A DNA stretch of 64,000 nucleotides from Aquiflexum gelatinilyticum (GTDB lineage Bacteria > Bacteroidota > Bacteroidia > Cytophagales > Cyclobacteriaceae): assembly GCF_024741135.1 (NCBI RefSeq), contig NZ_JANSUY010000004.1, forward strand, positions 248,001-312,000. Reading direction: 5' to 3'. The notes beneath the pieces are model-generated. The model was not told the origin of the DNA. It did no database searches and saw only the letters and a program-made list of their open reading frames with translations. Below are positions 1 through 7,983 of the stretch, one piece after another. Within the stretch, counting starts at the first letter, position 1; the number at the start of each line of letters is the position of its first letter. A program made the translations under genes and the position numbers.

Positions 1-1151
1 CGGGCTCGACCCTTTTGAGCACACTTGGAGGCAAAAAAATCTTCTTGCCTTCTGCCTGTGGTGGTGGTGGTACTTGCGCCATGTGTAAGTGTGTCATCGA
101 AGAAGGCGGTGGTGAAGTTCTACCTACAGAAGAAGGACACTTAAGCCGTGCTGAAAAACAAGGCAATGTGAGACTCTCATGCCAAGTTAAGGTCAAACAA
201 GACATGAAGATCAGGATTCCAGAAGAAATCTTCGGAATCAAAAAGTGGGAATGTGAAGTTATGTCCAACTATAACGTCTCTACTTTCATCAAAGAATTTA
301 AAGTGAAATTACCAGAGGGTGAAACACTTCATTTCGAATCCGGTGGATATATTCAGATTGATGTGCCTGTAATTACAGTCAATTTCAAAGAAATGGACAT
401 CACTCCTCATCCGGATTTAGGACACCCTGCAGATGTATACAAAAGTGATTGGGATAAATTTGGTCTTTGGGATTTGGTGATGAAAAATGATGAAGAGCTC
501 TTCAGAGCCTATTCAATGGCCAACCACCCTGCTGAAGGAAACATCGTAATGCTAACCATTCGTATAGCAACCCCGCCTTGGGATAGAGCCAACAACAAAT
601 GGATGGATGTCAATCCCGGTGTGTGTTCTTCTTATGTATTCTCAAGAAAACCCGGTGATAAGGTAACTATTTCAGGTCCTTATGGTGAATTCCACATCAA
701 CCCAACACAAAGGGAAATGATTTATATTGGTGGTGGTGCAGGTATGGCTCCATTAAGATCTCATATCTTCCATTTGTTTCACACTGAAAAGACCGACAGA
801 AAAGTGTCTTATTGGTATGGAGGAAGGTCAAAAAAGGAATTGTTTTACACCCCCCAATTCCGTGCCATTGAAAAAGATTTCCCAAATTTCACCTTTAATA
901 TCGGTCTATCAGAGCCCTTACCGGAGGATAATTGGAAAATCAAAAAAAACCTCAATGATGTTGAAGCCGACGGATATGTAGGATTTATCCACCAAGTGCT
1001 TTATGACAACTATCTGAAAAACCATCCTGAACCAGATGAAATCGAATATTACCTTTGCGGTCCTCCATTAATGAATGCAGCAGTTCTTAAACTGTTGGAC
1101 GACATGGGGATTCCTAAAGAGAATATAAGGTTTGATGACTTTGGAGGTTAA
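1..1151 (+). CDS. nqrF: Na+-translocating NADH:quinone reductase subunit F, 5'-truncated by window edge
   Basis: NqrF is the NADH-oxidising subunit of the sodium-pumping NQR complex in the inner membrane. It passes electrons from NADH through FAD to a 2Fe-2S cluster. Visible are the ferredoxin cysteine motif [12 protein letters not shown] near the beginning, the FAD-binding motif RAYSMA, the NAD-binding loop [12 protein letters not shown] and the conserved end [10 protein letters not shown]...FDDFGG. The reading frame is open to base 1, and the TTG at 15 is an internal Leu codon, so the N-terminal membrane helix and true start lie outside the window. The missing part is about 30 residues compared with the usual length of about 407. 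The other nqr subunits should lie upstream. A strong terminator follows. Confidence 0.97.
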   Translation, partial: GSTLLSTLGGKKIFLPSACGGGGTCAMCKCVIEEGGGEVLPTEEGHLSRAEKQGNVRLSCQVKVKQDMKIRIPEEIFGIKKWECEVMSNYNVSTFIKEFKVKLPEGETLHFESGGYIQIDVPVITVNFKEMDITPHPDLGHPADVYKSDWDKFGLWDLVMKNDEELFRAYSMANHPAEGNIVMLTIRIATPPWDRANNKWMDVNPGVCSSYVFSRKPGDKVTISGPYGEFHINPTQREMIYIGGGAGMAPLRSHIFHLFHTEKTDRKVSYWYGGRSKKELFYTPQFRAIEKDFPNFTFNIGLSEPLPEDNWKIKKNLNDVEADGYVGFIHQVLYDNYLKNHPEPDEIEYYLCGPPLMNAAVLKLLDDMGIPKENIRFDDFGG

Positions 1152-1164
1152 TCCAAAATGATAG

Positions 1165-1190
1165 AGTCCCGCAATAGCGGGACTTTTTTA
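1165..1190 (+). terminator. Rho-independent terminator after nqrF
   Basis: The perfect 8-bp stem AGTCCCGC/GCGGGACT has an AATA loop and is followed by six T. It lies 13 bases after the nqrF stop and closes the nqr operon. Confidence 0.93.
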
Positions 1191-1211
1191 TTTCTCTCTG
1201 GATTTTTTAAT

Positions 1212-1219
1212 TATTTTTG
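1212..1219 (+). promoter_or_regulatory. Candidate -7 box of the arginase-like/murQ operon
   Basis: TATTTTTG matches the Bacteroidota -7 consensus TAnnTTTG and lies 21 bases before the ATG at 1241. No clear -33 TTTG is visible at the usual distance. Because the in-frame TTG at 1217 is part of this box, it is unlikely to be a start codon. Confidence 0.5.
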
Positions 1220-1240
1220 GATAGCCTTTACATCAAGTCC

Positions 1241-2392
1241 ATGAATATTAGACAATACTTTGATCCAATACCTGAATTCATCACCACGCAGAAATACAGC
1301 TCCAATTCTTTTTTCAATTTTATTCACTTTCACGGAGAAACTTTCCCAGATTTGAAAGGCTTACAAATAGCCATAATAGGGCTTGTCGAAAATCGGGGCA
1401 TACCAAAAGGTGAAAGTATAGAAAGGAGTGCTTCTGAGGTTCGCGATAAACTCTTCCACTTAAAAAAAGGACACGGACTTTACAAAATAGCGGACTTGGG
1501 GGATTTGAAAATGGGGCAAACCAGAGAAGAATCCATACAAATCATGGCTGTTGTGGGTGAATATTTAATCAAAAAACAGATTTTGCCGGTGTTTATAGGA
1601 GGTACACACGACCTGGATATGGGCCAATATCTTTCCTATCAAAACTTGGAAAAGCTTGTTTCTATGGTGACTGTCGATGCAAAAGTAGACATGGAAGAGG
1701 AAGGAATGCCATCTGACAACCATTCACAGGAAATTATTTTGCACCAGCCTAACTTCCTTTTCAATTACAGCCACATAGGCTATCAGAGTTTTTTGGTTGA
1801 CAAAGACCTTACCGGAGTGATGGAGAAGCTATATTTTGACCATATCCGATTGGGACATCTGCGGAGTAATTTCAAGGAAATAGAACCCATTATCAGAAAT
1901 TCAGATTTGTTGAGCTTTGATGTTTGTGCCATTCAATCCTCGGATGCACCCGGTGCTGCAGATGCCCAGCCATTTGGGATTTCAGGAGAGGAAGCTTGTC
2001 AGATCTGTAAGTTTGCAGGTATGAATGAAAAACTTTCCTCTTTTGGGGTTTTTGGATACCAACCCTACTATGACGACAACAGAAATAAGACTGCCTCTGT
2101 CATTGCTACCATGGTTTGGTATTTCATTGAGGGATTCTATGACAGAAAAGACACCCTATCATTCAAAGGCAATGACTATGTTAAGTACACTGTATCTCTA
2201 GACCTAAAACCATCGACTTTGGTTTTTTACAAAAGCAAAAGAAGTGAAAAATGGTGGATGGAAATTCCACATCAAGATCAGGATAAATTTGATCGAAATA
2301 CAATCATTCCTTGTAGCTACCAAGACTACCAGTTGGCCCAATCGGGAGAAATCCCTGAAAGATGGATTAATGCCCAGTTAAAGCTTCTTTGA
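1241..2392 (+). CDS. Arginase/formimidoylglutamase-fold protein with degenerate metal site
   Basis: This is a 383-residue ureohydrolase-superfamily protein, often labelled formimidoylglutamase in Bacteroidota. The family normally binds two Mn2+ through GGDHS, DAHxD and SFDxD. Here the motifs read GGTHDL, DAKVD and SFDVC, so one His ligand is Lys and one Asp ligand is Cys. Hydrolase activity is therefore doubtful, and a structural or regulatory role is possible. ATG 1241 is chosen because the upstream TTG (1217) overlaps a promoter box. The stop overlaps the start of the next gene (TGATG), which puts it at the head of a four-gene operon ending in murQ. Family assignment is firm; function is not. 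Confidence 0.85.
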   Translation: MNIRQYFDPIPEFITTQKYSSNSFFNFIHFHGETFPDLKGLQIAIIGLVENRGIPKGESIERSASEVRDKLFHLKKGHGLYKIADLGDLKMGQTREESIQIMAVVGEYLIKKQILPVFIGGTHDLDMGQYLSYQNLEKLVSMVTVDAKVDMEEEGMPSDNHSQEIILHQPNFLFNYSHIGYQSFLVDKDLTGVMEKLYFDHIRLGHLRSNFKEIEPIIRNSDLLSFDVCAIQSSDAPGAADAQPFGISGEEACQICKFAGMNEKLSSFGVFGYQPYYDDNRNKTASVIATMVWYFIEGFYDRKDTLSFKGNDYVKYTVSLDLKPSTLVFYKSKRSEKWWMEIPHQDQDKFDRNTIIPCSYQDYQLAQSGEIPERWINAQLKLL

Positions 2393-2622
2393 TGAAAACT
2401 TATACAAGGCAACAATTGGCACTTCGCAATGGTCAGGACAAACCTGAAATTTGGGTGGCATACCGAGGGGAGATTTATGATGTATCAGATTCCAGACTTT
2501 GGAAAAACGGGAAGCATTATGAGCATTGGGCAGGCCAAGACCTTACCGATGAACTTCCGGATGCACCACATACAGCTGAGGTATTTAGAAAATTTAAAAC
2601 TATAGGGCTTTTGACAGAATGA
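2392..2622 (+). CDS. Cytochrome b5-like heme/steroid-binding domain protein
   Basis: A small protein of 76 residues that consists of one cytochrome-b5-like domain. It has the typical opening WVAYRGEIYDVSDSRLWKNG and a later HxxHxAGQDLT-like segment and PHTAEVF, which hold candidate heme-ligand histidines. There is no signal peptide or membrane helix, so it is probably cytoplasmic. ATG 2392 overlaps the previous stop by one base (a TTG codon just before it is not needed), which suggests translational coupling. The partner redox protein is not obvious in this operon. Heme binding is inferred from the family and was not tested; such short proteins may bind other ligands. Confidence 0.85.
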   Translation: MKTYTRQQLALRNGQDKPEIWVAYRGEIYDVSDSRLWKNGKHYEHWAGQDLTDELPDAPHTAEVFRKFKTIGLLTE

Positions 2623-2623
2623 T

Positions 2624-3466
2624 ATGATATTGATAGCGGATAGCGGAGCCAGTAAGACAGACTGGAGAGTCATAAACAAAAATGGTGAAATCAGTCAACA
2701 TCGGGGTATTGGATTCAATCCAAATTACCAAACGGCTGAAGAAATGGCGAATGAGCTACAAGACGATTATTTATTGAACCTAAGAGGTCAGATCGACACC
2801 ATTTATTACTACGGTGCCGGATGTACTTCTCAAAAAAACAGGCTTCAGGTAACGAATGCACTCCGGAGCATTTACAAAAAAGCTGAAATAAATGTGGACC
2901 ATGACCTTATGGCTGCTGCCAGAGCGACCTGTGGCAATCAACCTGGAATTGCCTGTATTTTGGGAACTGGATCCAATAGCTGCGATTATGATGGTGAAAT
3001 TATCATCAACAAAAGACCTGCACCGGGGTATATTCTGGGCGATGAAGGGGGAGGTGCATATATAGGAAGAAAATTCCTTCAAGATTTTATCCATGAAGAG
3101 ATGCCGAAAAAACTCAGAGAAAAAGTCTTGCAGAAATTTCAGCTTGATAACCAAACCATCATAGAAAATGTCTACCAAAGACCATTTCCCGGCAGATACA
3201 TGGCGAGTTTTTGCAGATTCATCACCGAGCATGCAGCAGATCCATATTGCTATATGCTTTATTATAATTCTTTTCAGGATTTTTTCAAAAAAACAGTCAT
3301 GAAATATGATGATTATAAAAAAAAACCTGTCAGCTTCGTCGGTTCAATTGCATTTTACAACAGTGACATTTTGAGAAATGCTGCTTATGATGCAGACATT
3401 CAAGTCAATTTAATTTTGGAAGGACCGATTGCAGGATTAACCCTATACCACAAAGAACTACTATGA
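2624..3466 (+). CDS. BadF/BadG-family sugar kinase, probable MurNAc/GlcNAc kinase
   Basis: This 280-residue protein belongs to the ASKHA fold family that includes N-acetylglucosamine kinase and clostridial MurK. The phosphate-1 motif ADSGASKTDW lies at residues 4-13. The phosphate-2 region GTGSNS lies near 116, followed by GDEGGGAYIG near 138. It starts one base after the previous stop and overlaps murQ by four bases (ATGA). Since MurQ acts on MurNAc 6-phosphate, a kinase producing that substrate from free MurNAc or GlcNAc is the natural reading. Family identity is seen directly; substrate is inferred from the murQ coupling and the known MurK/MurQ pairing. Confidence 0.88.
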   Translation: MILIADSGASKTDWRVINKNGEISQHRGIGFNPNYQTAEEMANELQDDYLLNLRGQIDTIYYYGAGCTSQKNRLQVTNALRSIYKKAEINVDHDLMAAARATCGNQPGIACILGTGSNSCDYDGEIIINKRPAPGYILGDEGGGAYIGRKFLQDFIHEEMPKKLREKVLQKFQLDNQTIIENVYQRPFPGRYMASFCRFITEHAADPYCYMLYYNSFQDFFKKTVMKYDDYKKKPVSFVGSIAFYNSDILRNAAYDADIQVNLILEGPIAGLTLYHKELL

Positions 3467-4284
3467 ACACTACCGAAAGCAGCTCTCTCTATGACAATCT
3501 TGAACAGATGGATATTTTTTCATTATTGGAAAAAATCAATGAGGAAGATAAAAAAGTCGCATTTGCTGTCGAAAAACAAATCAAAGAAATAGAAGCCTTG
3601 GTGGAACAGATCGTTCCAAGAATGAAAAAAGGCGGTAGACTTTTTTATATCGGGGCAGGTACAAGTGGAAGACTTGGAATCCTGGATGCTTCAGAATGCC
3701 CGCCAACTTATGGCGTACCCCATGATTGGGTTGTAGGTATCATTGCAGGCGGTGACACAGCCATCAGAAAGGCAGTCGAAAATGCGGAGGATGATTCCAA
3801 TCAAGCTTGGCCTGATATCCAAAAATTCGGTTTCAACAAAGAAGATACAGTCATCGGTATCGCAGCATCGGGAACAACACCCTATGTGTTAGGAGGAGTA
3901 AAAGCAGCAAGAGAAGCAGGCTTAATTACAGGATGCATCACCTGCAACGATAATTCACCACTTTCAAAAGCAGTTCAGTTTCCCATTCAAGTAGTAGTAG
4001 GACCAGAGTTTGTCACAGGTAGTACAAGAATGAAAGCAGGGACCGCCCAAAAACTGGTGTTGAATATGATCTCAACCTCGACGATGATCAAATTAGGAAG
4101 GGTGAAAGGCAACAAAATGGTGGATATGCAACTTTCCAACAAAAAGCTGGTTAACAGAGGAATCCGCATGATCATGGAATCAACAGGCAGCCCCGAGAAT
4201 GAAGCCAAGGATCTGCTTTTGAAATATGGATCCGTACGTGCCGCAGTAGAGGCCTTTTTCCAAAAGAGTGGAACCGGACTCTGA
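3463..4284 (+). CDS. murQ: N-acetylmuramic acid 6-phosphate etherase
   Basis: MurQ cleaves the lactyl ether of MurNAc 6-phosphate to give GlcNAc 6-phosphate and D-lactate in cytoplasmic peptidoglycan recycling. The 273-residue protein shows the SIS-domain signature GAGTSGRLGILDASECPPTYG (about 65-85), the segment EFVTGSTRMKAGTAQK (about 180) and a C-terminal helical region NRGIRMIMESTG. It is slightly shorter than E. coli MurQ (298). Its ATG overlaps the kinase stop by four bases, and no transport gene is attached. The operon ends here; a new promoter box for the next gene begins 18 bases later. Confidence 0.96.
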   Translation: MNTTESSSLYDNLEQMDIFSLLEKINEEDKKVAFAVEKQIKEIEALVEQIVPRMKKGGRLFYIGAGTSGRLGILDASECPPTYGVPHDWVVGIIAGGDTAIRKAVENAEDDSNQAWPDIQKFGFNKEDTVIGIAASGTTPYVLGGVKAAREAGLITGCITCNDNSPLSKAVQFPIQVVVGPEFVTGSTRMKAGTAQKLVLNMISTSTMIKLGRVKGNKMVDMQLSNKKLVNRGIRMIMESTGSPENEAKDLLLKYGSVRAAVEAFFQKSGTGL

Positions 4285-4302
4285 TTATAATCTAACTTTT
4301 CT

Positions 4303-4310
4303 TATCTTTG
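4303..4310 (+). promoter_or_regulatory. Candidate -7 box for the repeat/pseudouridine synthase gene
   Basis: TATCTTTG fits TAnnTTTG and is followed by C, as is common in Bacteroidota. It would give a leader of roughly 70 bases before ATG 4388. The -33 element is weak (only TG at the expected distance). Confidence 0.55.
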
Positions 4311-4387
4311 CATCCCTTTTAAATTCAGCGACTTAGTACCTGAATCAAAAAGATTACATCTTAATACAGCAGAGATGCTGCAACACA

Positions 4388-4684
4388 ATGAAAAAAGACA
4401 ATAACAGAAGTTCGGGCTCAAGAAACGATGGCAGCCCAAAGCCCTACAAGGGAGGAAACTCCGGAGGAAAAAAGAGCTATTCTGACAAAAAAGATTTCGG
4501 TGGTTCTAAGCCAACCGGAGAAAGAAAATTTGACAAAAAACTTGGTTATTCCAAAGGCGAAGGTTCACCCCACCCTTACGGAGACAAAGGTAAATTTGAA
4601 GGAAAAAAAGACTATTCCGACCAAAAGGAATACAGCGGACCAAACCCAGACGGAGCTAGAAATTTTGACAAGAAACCTAGTTAG
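4388..4684 (+). CDS. Repeat-rich N-terminal part of an RluB-type protein, ended by in-frame TAG
   Basis: A 98-residue Lys/Asp/Gly/Ser/Tyr-rich, presumably disordered segment with no recognised fold. It is in the same frame as the pseudouridine synthase that starts downstream (difference 708 bases). The TAG at 4682 stands exactly where the sister repeats carry TAT (4547, 4817, 4952), so the stop looks like a single T-to-G change of a Tyr codon. Read through, the gene would span 4388-6388 (about 666 residues). Bacteroidota RluB-type enzymes often carry long charged N-terminal extensions of this sort. It may be the remnant of a broken gene, a read-through product or a sequencing error. Confidence 0.6.
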   Translation: MKKDNNRSSGSRNDGSPKPYKGGNSGGKKSYSDKKDFGGSKPTGERKFDKKLGYSKGEGSPHPYGDKGKFEGKKDYSDQKEYSGPNPDGARNFDKKPS

Positions 4685-5032
4685 TCCAAAGGTAAAGGTA
4701 CTTCCCGTCCATATGGCGACACAGGAAGATTCGAAGGAAAAAAAGACTATTCCGACCAAAAGGAATTCAGAGGACCAAAACCAGACGGAGAAAGAAATTT
4801 TGACAAGAAACCTAGTTATTCCAAAGGTAAAGGTACTTCCCGTCCATATGGCGACAAAGGAAGATTCGAAGGAAAAAAAGACTATTCTGACAAAAAAGAA
4901 TTCAGAGTACCAAAACCTGACGGGGAAAGAAAATTTGACAAAAAACCGCGTTATTCCAAAGATGAAAGTTCATCACGTCCTTATGGTGACAAAGGGAGAT
5001 ACGAAGGAAAAAAAGATTATTCCGAGAAGAAG
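4547..5032 (+). repeat. 135-bp in-frame tandem repeat, about 3.6 copies
   Basis: Copies begin at 4547, 4682, 4817 and 4952 with an exact 135-base (45-codon) spacing; the last copy fades out after about 80 bases, and a degenerate half copy precedes the first. Each unit encodes Y/stop-SK-x-S-x-PYGDKG-FEGKKDYSDKKE-PDGE-FDKKP. Copies two and three are almost identical, which points to recent duplication. Unit length is a multiple of three, so copy-number change would keep the frame. Confidence 0.9.
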
Positions 5033-5095
5033 CCTTTTTCAAAATCACAAGGCGAAAAACCTGAAAAAAGGTTTGGAAGCAGAAACGATGCCCCA

Positions 5096-6388
5096 TTGGC
5101 TAAAAAGAGATCAGATGAATTTGATGAGTTCGAAGATTTCAATGAAACTTCAAATAAAAAAGGTCCCAGAAAACCTAGATTGGATGAGGAGAGGGCAGCA
5201 AAAAGGGCAGAAAGCAGAAACGAATATCCCAAATTAGAACGGAAGCCTTTTTTGGATAAAAATGAAGAGGAGTTTGAAGGGATAAGAGATCTCTCTGAAA
5301 AAAAAGGGCCAAAGAAGTCAAAATATGAAGGACGATTCCCTGATAGAAAAAAAGAAAGCTCATCAGATAGATCGGCCGAAAATACTGATTTCAAAAAACC
5401 AAACCGTTTTTCGAAAGAAGATAAACCTGCATTTGGAAAAAGAGACTCAGAGGGAAATTTTAACAAAAAACCTGCATCTGAAGAAGATTTCAAAAGTGTA
5501 TACAGGGGAAGAGGCAAGGATGAAAAACCCATTTATGAAAGGGTTTTAAAAGCAGATCTTCCAAAAGAAATAGGATTTCAAAAAAAAATAAGAAAGCCTT
5601 TTACTGACGATATCTCTGGGGAAAGGCCAAAATACAATTTTGAAAAACTGGAGAAAAATCATAATCCAAAAATTCAATCCGATTCACTCAGGTTGAATAA
5701 GTTTATCGCCAACTCCGGAATATGTTCCAGGAGAGAAGCGGATGTTTTAATCCAACACGGAGAAATCCAAGTCAATGGAGAGGTGGTAACAGAATTGGGT
5801 CATAAAGTAAACAGGACCGATAAAGTAATTTACAAAGGCAAAAACATCAATCCCGAAAAGCCGGTTTACCTGCTTTTGAACAAGCCTAAGGATTTTATTA
5901 CGACTACAGAAGACCCAATGGACAGGAAAACGGTCATGCACCTGATTTCCAATGCATGTGAAGAAAGAGTTTTCCCAGTAGGACGATTGGATAGAAATAC
6001 AACAGGTTTGTTGCTGTTTACAAATGATGGTGAACTCGCCGCCAAACTTTCGCATCCTTCCAATAATGTGAAGAAAATCTATCAGGTCACTTTAAACAGG
6101 CCGTTGACCGCAAATGACGAAAAAGAAATCCTCGAAGGAATAACTTTGGAAGATGGACCTGCAAAAGTGGATGACATGCAAGTGCTGTCCAAAGACAGGA
6201 CTATTCTAGGCTTGGAAATCCACCTTGGCAGAAACAGGATTGTAAGAAGGATTTTTGCCCATTTCGGATACCAAGTGGAAGCTTTGGATCGGGTTATTTT
6301 CGCAGGTCTGGACAAGAAAGACTTACCTAGAGGAAAATACAGGTTCCTTACTGAAAAAGAAGTCATTCAACTCAAATATTTCCTTTGA
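5096..6388 (+). CDS. rluB: RsuA/RluB-family 23S rRNA pseudouridine synthase (catalytic part after the TAG)
   Basis: The enzyme isomerises a uridine in 23S rRNA (U2605 in E. coli RluB). The S4 RNA-binding domain begins at LRLNKFIANSGICSRREAD (about residue 198). The catalytic motif is VGRLDRNTTGLLLFTNDGEL with the nucleophilic Asp, and IHLGRNRIVRR lies further on. Residues 1-195 are charged and low in complexity. No ATG occurs in frame between the TAG at 4682 and the S4 domain. The earliest starts are TTG codons, such as the one at 5096 given here, so this start is nominal. If the TAG is real, expression needs TTG initiation or read-through. Loss would be unexpected for a conserved rRNA modifier. 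Confidence 0.8.
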   Translation: MAKKRSDEFDEFEDFNETSNKKGPRKPRLDEERAAKRAESRNEYPKLERKPFLDKNEEEFEGIRDLSEKKGPKKSKYEGRFPDRKKESSSDRSAENTDFKKPNRFSKEDKPAFGKRDSEGNFNKKPASEEDFKSVYRGRGKDEKPIYERVLKADLPKEIGFQKKIRKPFTDDISGERPKYNFEKLEKNHNPKIQSDSLRLNKFIANSGICSRREADVLIQHGEIQVNGEVVTELGHKVNRTDKVIYKGKNINPEKPVYLLLNKPKDFITTTEDPMDRKTVMHLISNACEERVFPVGRLDRNTTGLLLFTNDGELAAKLSHPSNNVKKIYQVTLNRPLTANDEKEILEGITLEDGPAKVDDMQVLSKDRTILGLEIHLGRNRIVRRIFAHFGYQVEALDRVIFAGLDKKDLPRGKYRFLTEKEVIQLKYFL

Positions 6389-6409
6389 TCAGTAAAATAA
6401 GCAAAAAAT

Positions 6410-6440
6410 AAGGCCTTGGATCTCTCCAAGGCCTTTCTTT
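6410..6440. terminator. Bidirectional terminator between convergent genes
   Basis: The 11-bp stem AAGGCCTTGGA/TCCAAGGCCTT has a TCTC loop, an A-run on the left and a T-run on the right. It serves both the synthase gene (+) and the secreted protein gene (-). Confidence 0.93.
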
Positions 6441-6465
6441 TTTATAGTTGGTTTAGTAATCAAGA

Positions 6466-7059
6466 TTACTTCGCCGCCATCAATTGGGAAAAGCCATCGC
6501 TGCTTCTTACGTAGAATTCAACCCTTGCAGAAGGATTTACTCTCTCCATTCTGTATAGTTTTTGAAAACCAATGGAATTGTCAACTTTTTCTTCATGGAC
6601 TAATCTATCATTTTCAAAGATCAAAACTGACAAATCAGAAGGAAGAAGTGCATTTACAAGTAACTTGTAACTGTTATTCTCAAGTTTCTCAAGTTTGGTA
6701 TAGACCAAAGGAGAAGGCACTGCCACATTGAGGTCCACTTCCAATTTATCCATGACAACATTATCTTCATAAACTGCCATAGAATAAACTCCTGCTTTTA
6801 GTTTTGAAAAATCATAATACTTCGCAAAGGCATTATCGGACACAATTTTGTCTTTTTGGACAAGGAAATTGTTTTCGTCAAAAATCTTTACTGTTACTGT
6901 TTTCGCTTCGTTCAGTCCATAAATTAGCTGAACTTTGCTTTCATCCACTTTTCTAAGTGTTACCGGTGATTTTGCAGTTTTCTCAAAATCTGTCTCGTTT
7001 GCTATAGCGCTTACTGAAACGCTTGCAGCAAGAATCATTGTTGCAATGAATGCTTTCAT
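6466..7059 (-). CDS. Secreted protein of unknown function, two related beta-rich halves
   Basis: This 197-residue protein has an N-terminal signal peptide (MKAFIATMILAASVSVSAIA). The rest seems to hold two similar halves of about 85 residues: each has a KVQLIYGL or YKLLVNAL strand, a VKIFDEN or VLIFEND strand, an F-K-x-Y/L-Y region and a closing AVYEDN or YVRSSDG segment. This suggests a duplicated immunoglobulin-like or T9SS-sorting-like sandwich. I do not recognise a named family. Related proteins are common as hypotheticals in Cytophagales. It is monocistronic, with a good promoter about 130 bases upstream. Confidence 0.8.
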   Translation of the reverse strand: MKAFIATMILAASVSVSAIANETDFEKTAKSPVTLRKVDESKVQLIYGLNEAKTVTVKIFDENNFLVQKDKIVSDNAFAKYYDFSKLKAGVYSMAVYEDNVVMDKLEVDLNVAVPSPLVYTKLEKLENNSYKLLVNALLPSDLSVLIFENDRLVHEEKVDNSIGFQKLYRMERVNPSARVEFYVRSSDGFSQLMAAK

Positions 7060-7188
7060 GGTAATAAAATTTAGTTGGTTTAAGAAATTTTTTATGATGT
7101 TAACCTCGGTTGGATTTCTCCATTTTTAAACAATTTGAGGTCGGTTACTCGGGGGTGAGTTGAAGTCATTTTGTATTTGACTTCGATA

Positions 7189-7220
7189 CAAACTTAGACA
7201 ACATATTCGTTCATTGCAAA
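7189..7220 (-). promoter_or_regulatory. Bacteroidota promoter for the secreted-protein gene
   Basis: Read on the minus strand, TTTG (7220-7217), 20 bases, then TAAGTTTG (7196-7189). Both boxes match the primary sigma consensus. The predicted leader of about 120 bases runs to ATG 7059. The remaining part of the 429-base gap (7060-7488) is plain AT-rich sequence apart from the terminator at 7421-7457. Confidence 0.75.
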
Positions 7221-7420
7221 TATTTCAACAAAAAATATTTTTATTGAATATTTGGTAATAAAATAAAATAAATTTTAATGATTCAACAATTAACTTTTAT
7301 TTTCTCGGAATCGATGTCATTTAAAACCGATATGTTGTATTTCGGGAAAAAACCAAATAATATTTTTTTATGTATAGACATATAAAATCAAAAAGAAATA
7401 ATTCCAAATACCTTCAAAAT

Positions 7421-7457
7421 CAAAAAAAAGGAGCAAAGTACTGTTACTTTGCTCCTT
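7421..7457 (-). terminator. Terminator of the ECF sigma/DUF4252 operon
   Basis: The 13-bp stem AAGGAGCAAAGTA/TACTTTGCTCCTT has a CTGT loop. On the minus strand it is followed by eight T. It lies about 30 bases after the DUF4252 stop. Confidence 0.93.
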
Positions 7458-7488
7458 GTAGGTTAATGTATTTTTAACTTTTTCAGCT

Positions 7489-7968
7489 TTATTTTATCCC
7501 TTTTCCGGCTTCTGCCAAAGCCTTGGAATCAAAATTTCCAAGCAATTCTACCACCATCAGGTCACCCTCTTTGTCATTAAGAAGGACGACCACATCACTT
7601 ATCATCCTATCTCCTTTTGTAAAAATCAATAATCCATTTCCCTTATCTGAAGTTTCCATCATCAATTCATACTTTTCTCTTTCCAAAGCTTTATGCAAAG
7701 TTTTGAACTCTGCCTGACCTGTAGGGCTGTTTTCGGGAAGTTTGAAAAGTTTAACCCTTTCAAGGGATTTAACGATACCTTCTACTTTAGCTTCATCCAA
7801 TTTCACATTGAATCCTTCGGCAAAATTCATAAAGTTGCCTCCTATATCCATATGAAAGAAATCTTCATTGGCTTTGTACTTTTGATATAGTGCATCCACA
7901 CTTTTACTTTGGGCCATGGACAAGTGGGTAAACATGGCAAGAAAGATAATTAAGGGTAGTTTTTTCAT
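7489..7968 (-). CDS. DUF4252 secreted protein, last gene of the ECF operon
   Basis: A 159-residue exported protein with a signal peptide (MKKLPLIIFLAMFTHLSMA) and a DUF4252 domain. It is similar to its upstream neighbour: both share an opening DALYQKYKANEDF or KFFSKYMEDENFS, a central KLFKLP/RGIRILS strand, Y-x-x-M/L-M-x-x-x-DKG, and the ending ELLGNFD or SMLGNFT. The molecular function of DUF4252 is unknown. Its position behind a sigma/anti-sigma pair suggests an envelope protein made under, or sensed by, that system. The gap to the previous gene is 15 bases. Confidence 0.88.
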   Translation of the reverse strand: MKKLPLIIFLAMFTHLSMAQSKSVDALYQKYKANEDFFHMDIGGNFMNFAEGFNVKLDEAKVEGIVKSLERVKLFKLPENSPTGQAEFKTLHKALEREKYELMMETSDKGNGLLIFTKGDRMISDVVVLLNDKEGDLMVVELLGNFDSKALAEAGKGIK

Positions 7969-7983
7969 TGGTTTATAGTTTGT

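Noticed and set aside
4428-5237. Long open +1 frame (269 codons) over the repeat array
   Set aside because: It exists because the 135-base unit is a multiple of three and purine-rich. The product is a Lys/Glu/Thr-rich artefact without family features, whereas the other frame continues into a known enzyme.
5017-5532. Minus-strand ORF of 171 codons opposite the pseudouridine synthase extension
   Set aside because: Antisense of a low-complexity Lys/Glu-rich region gives a Ser/Phe/Leu-rich sequence; no start signal, no homology features.
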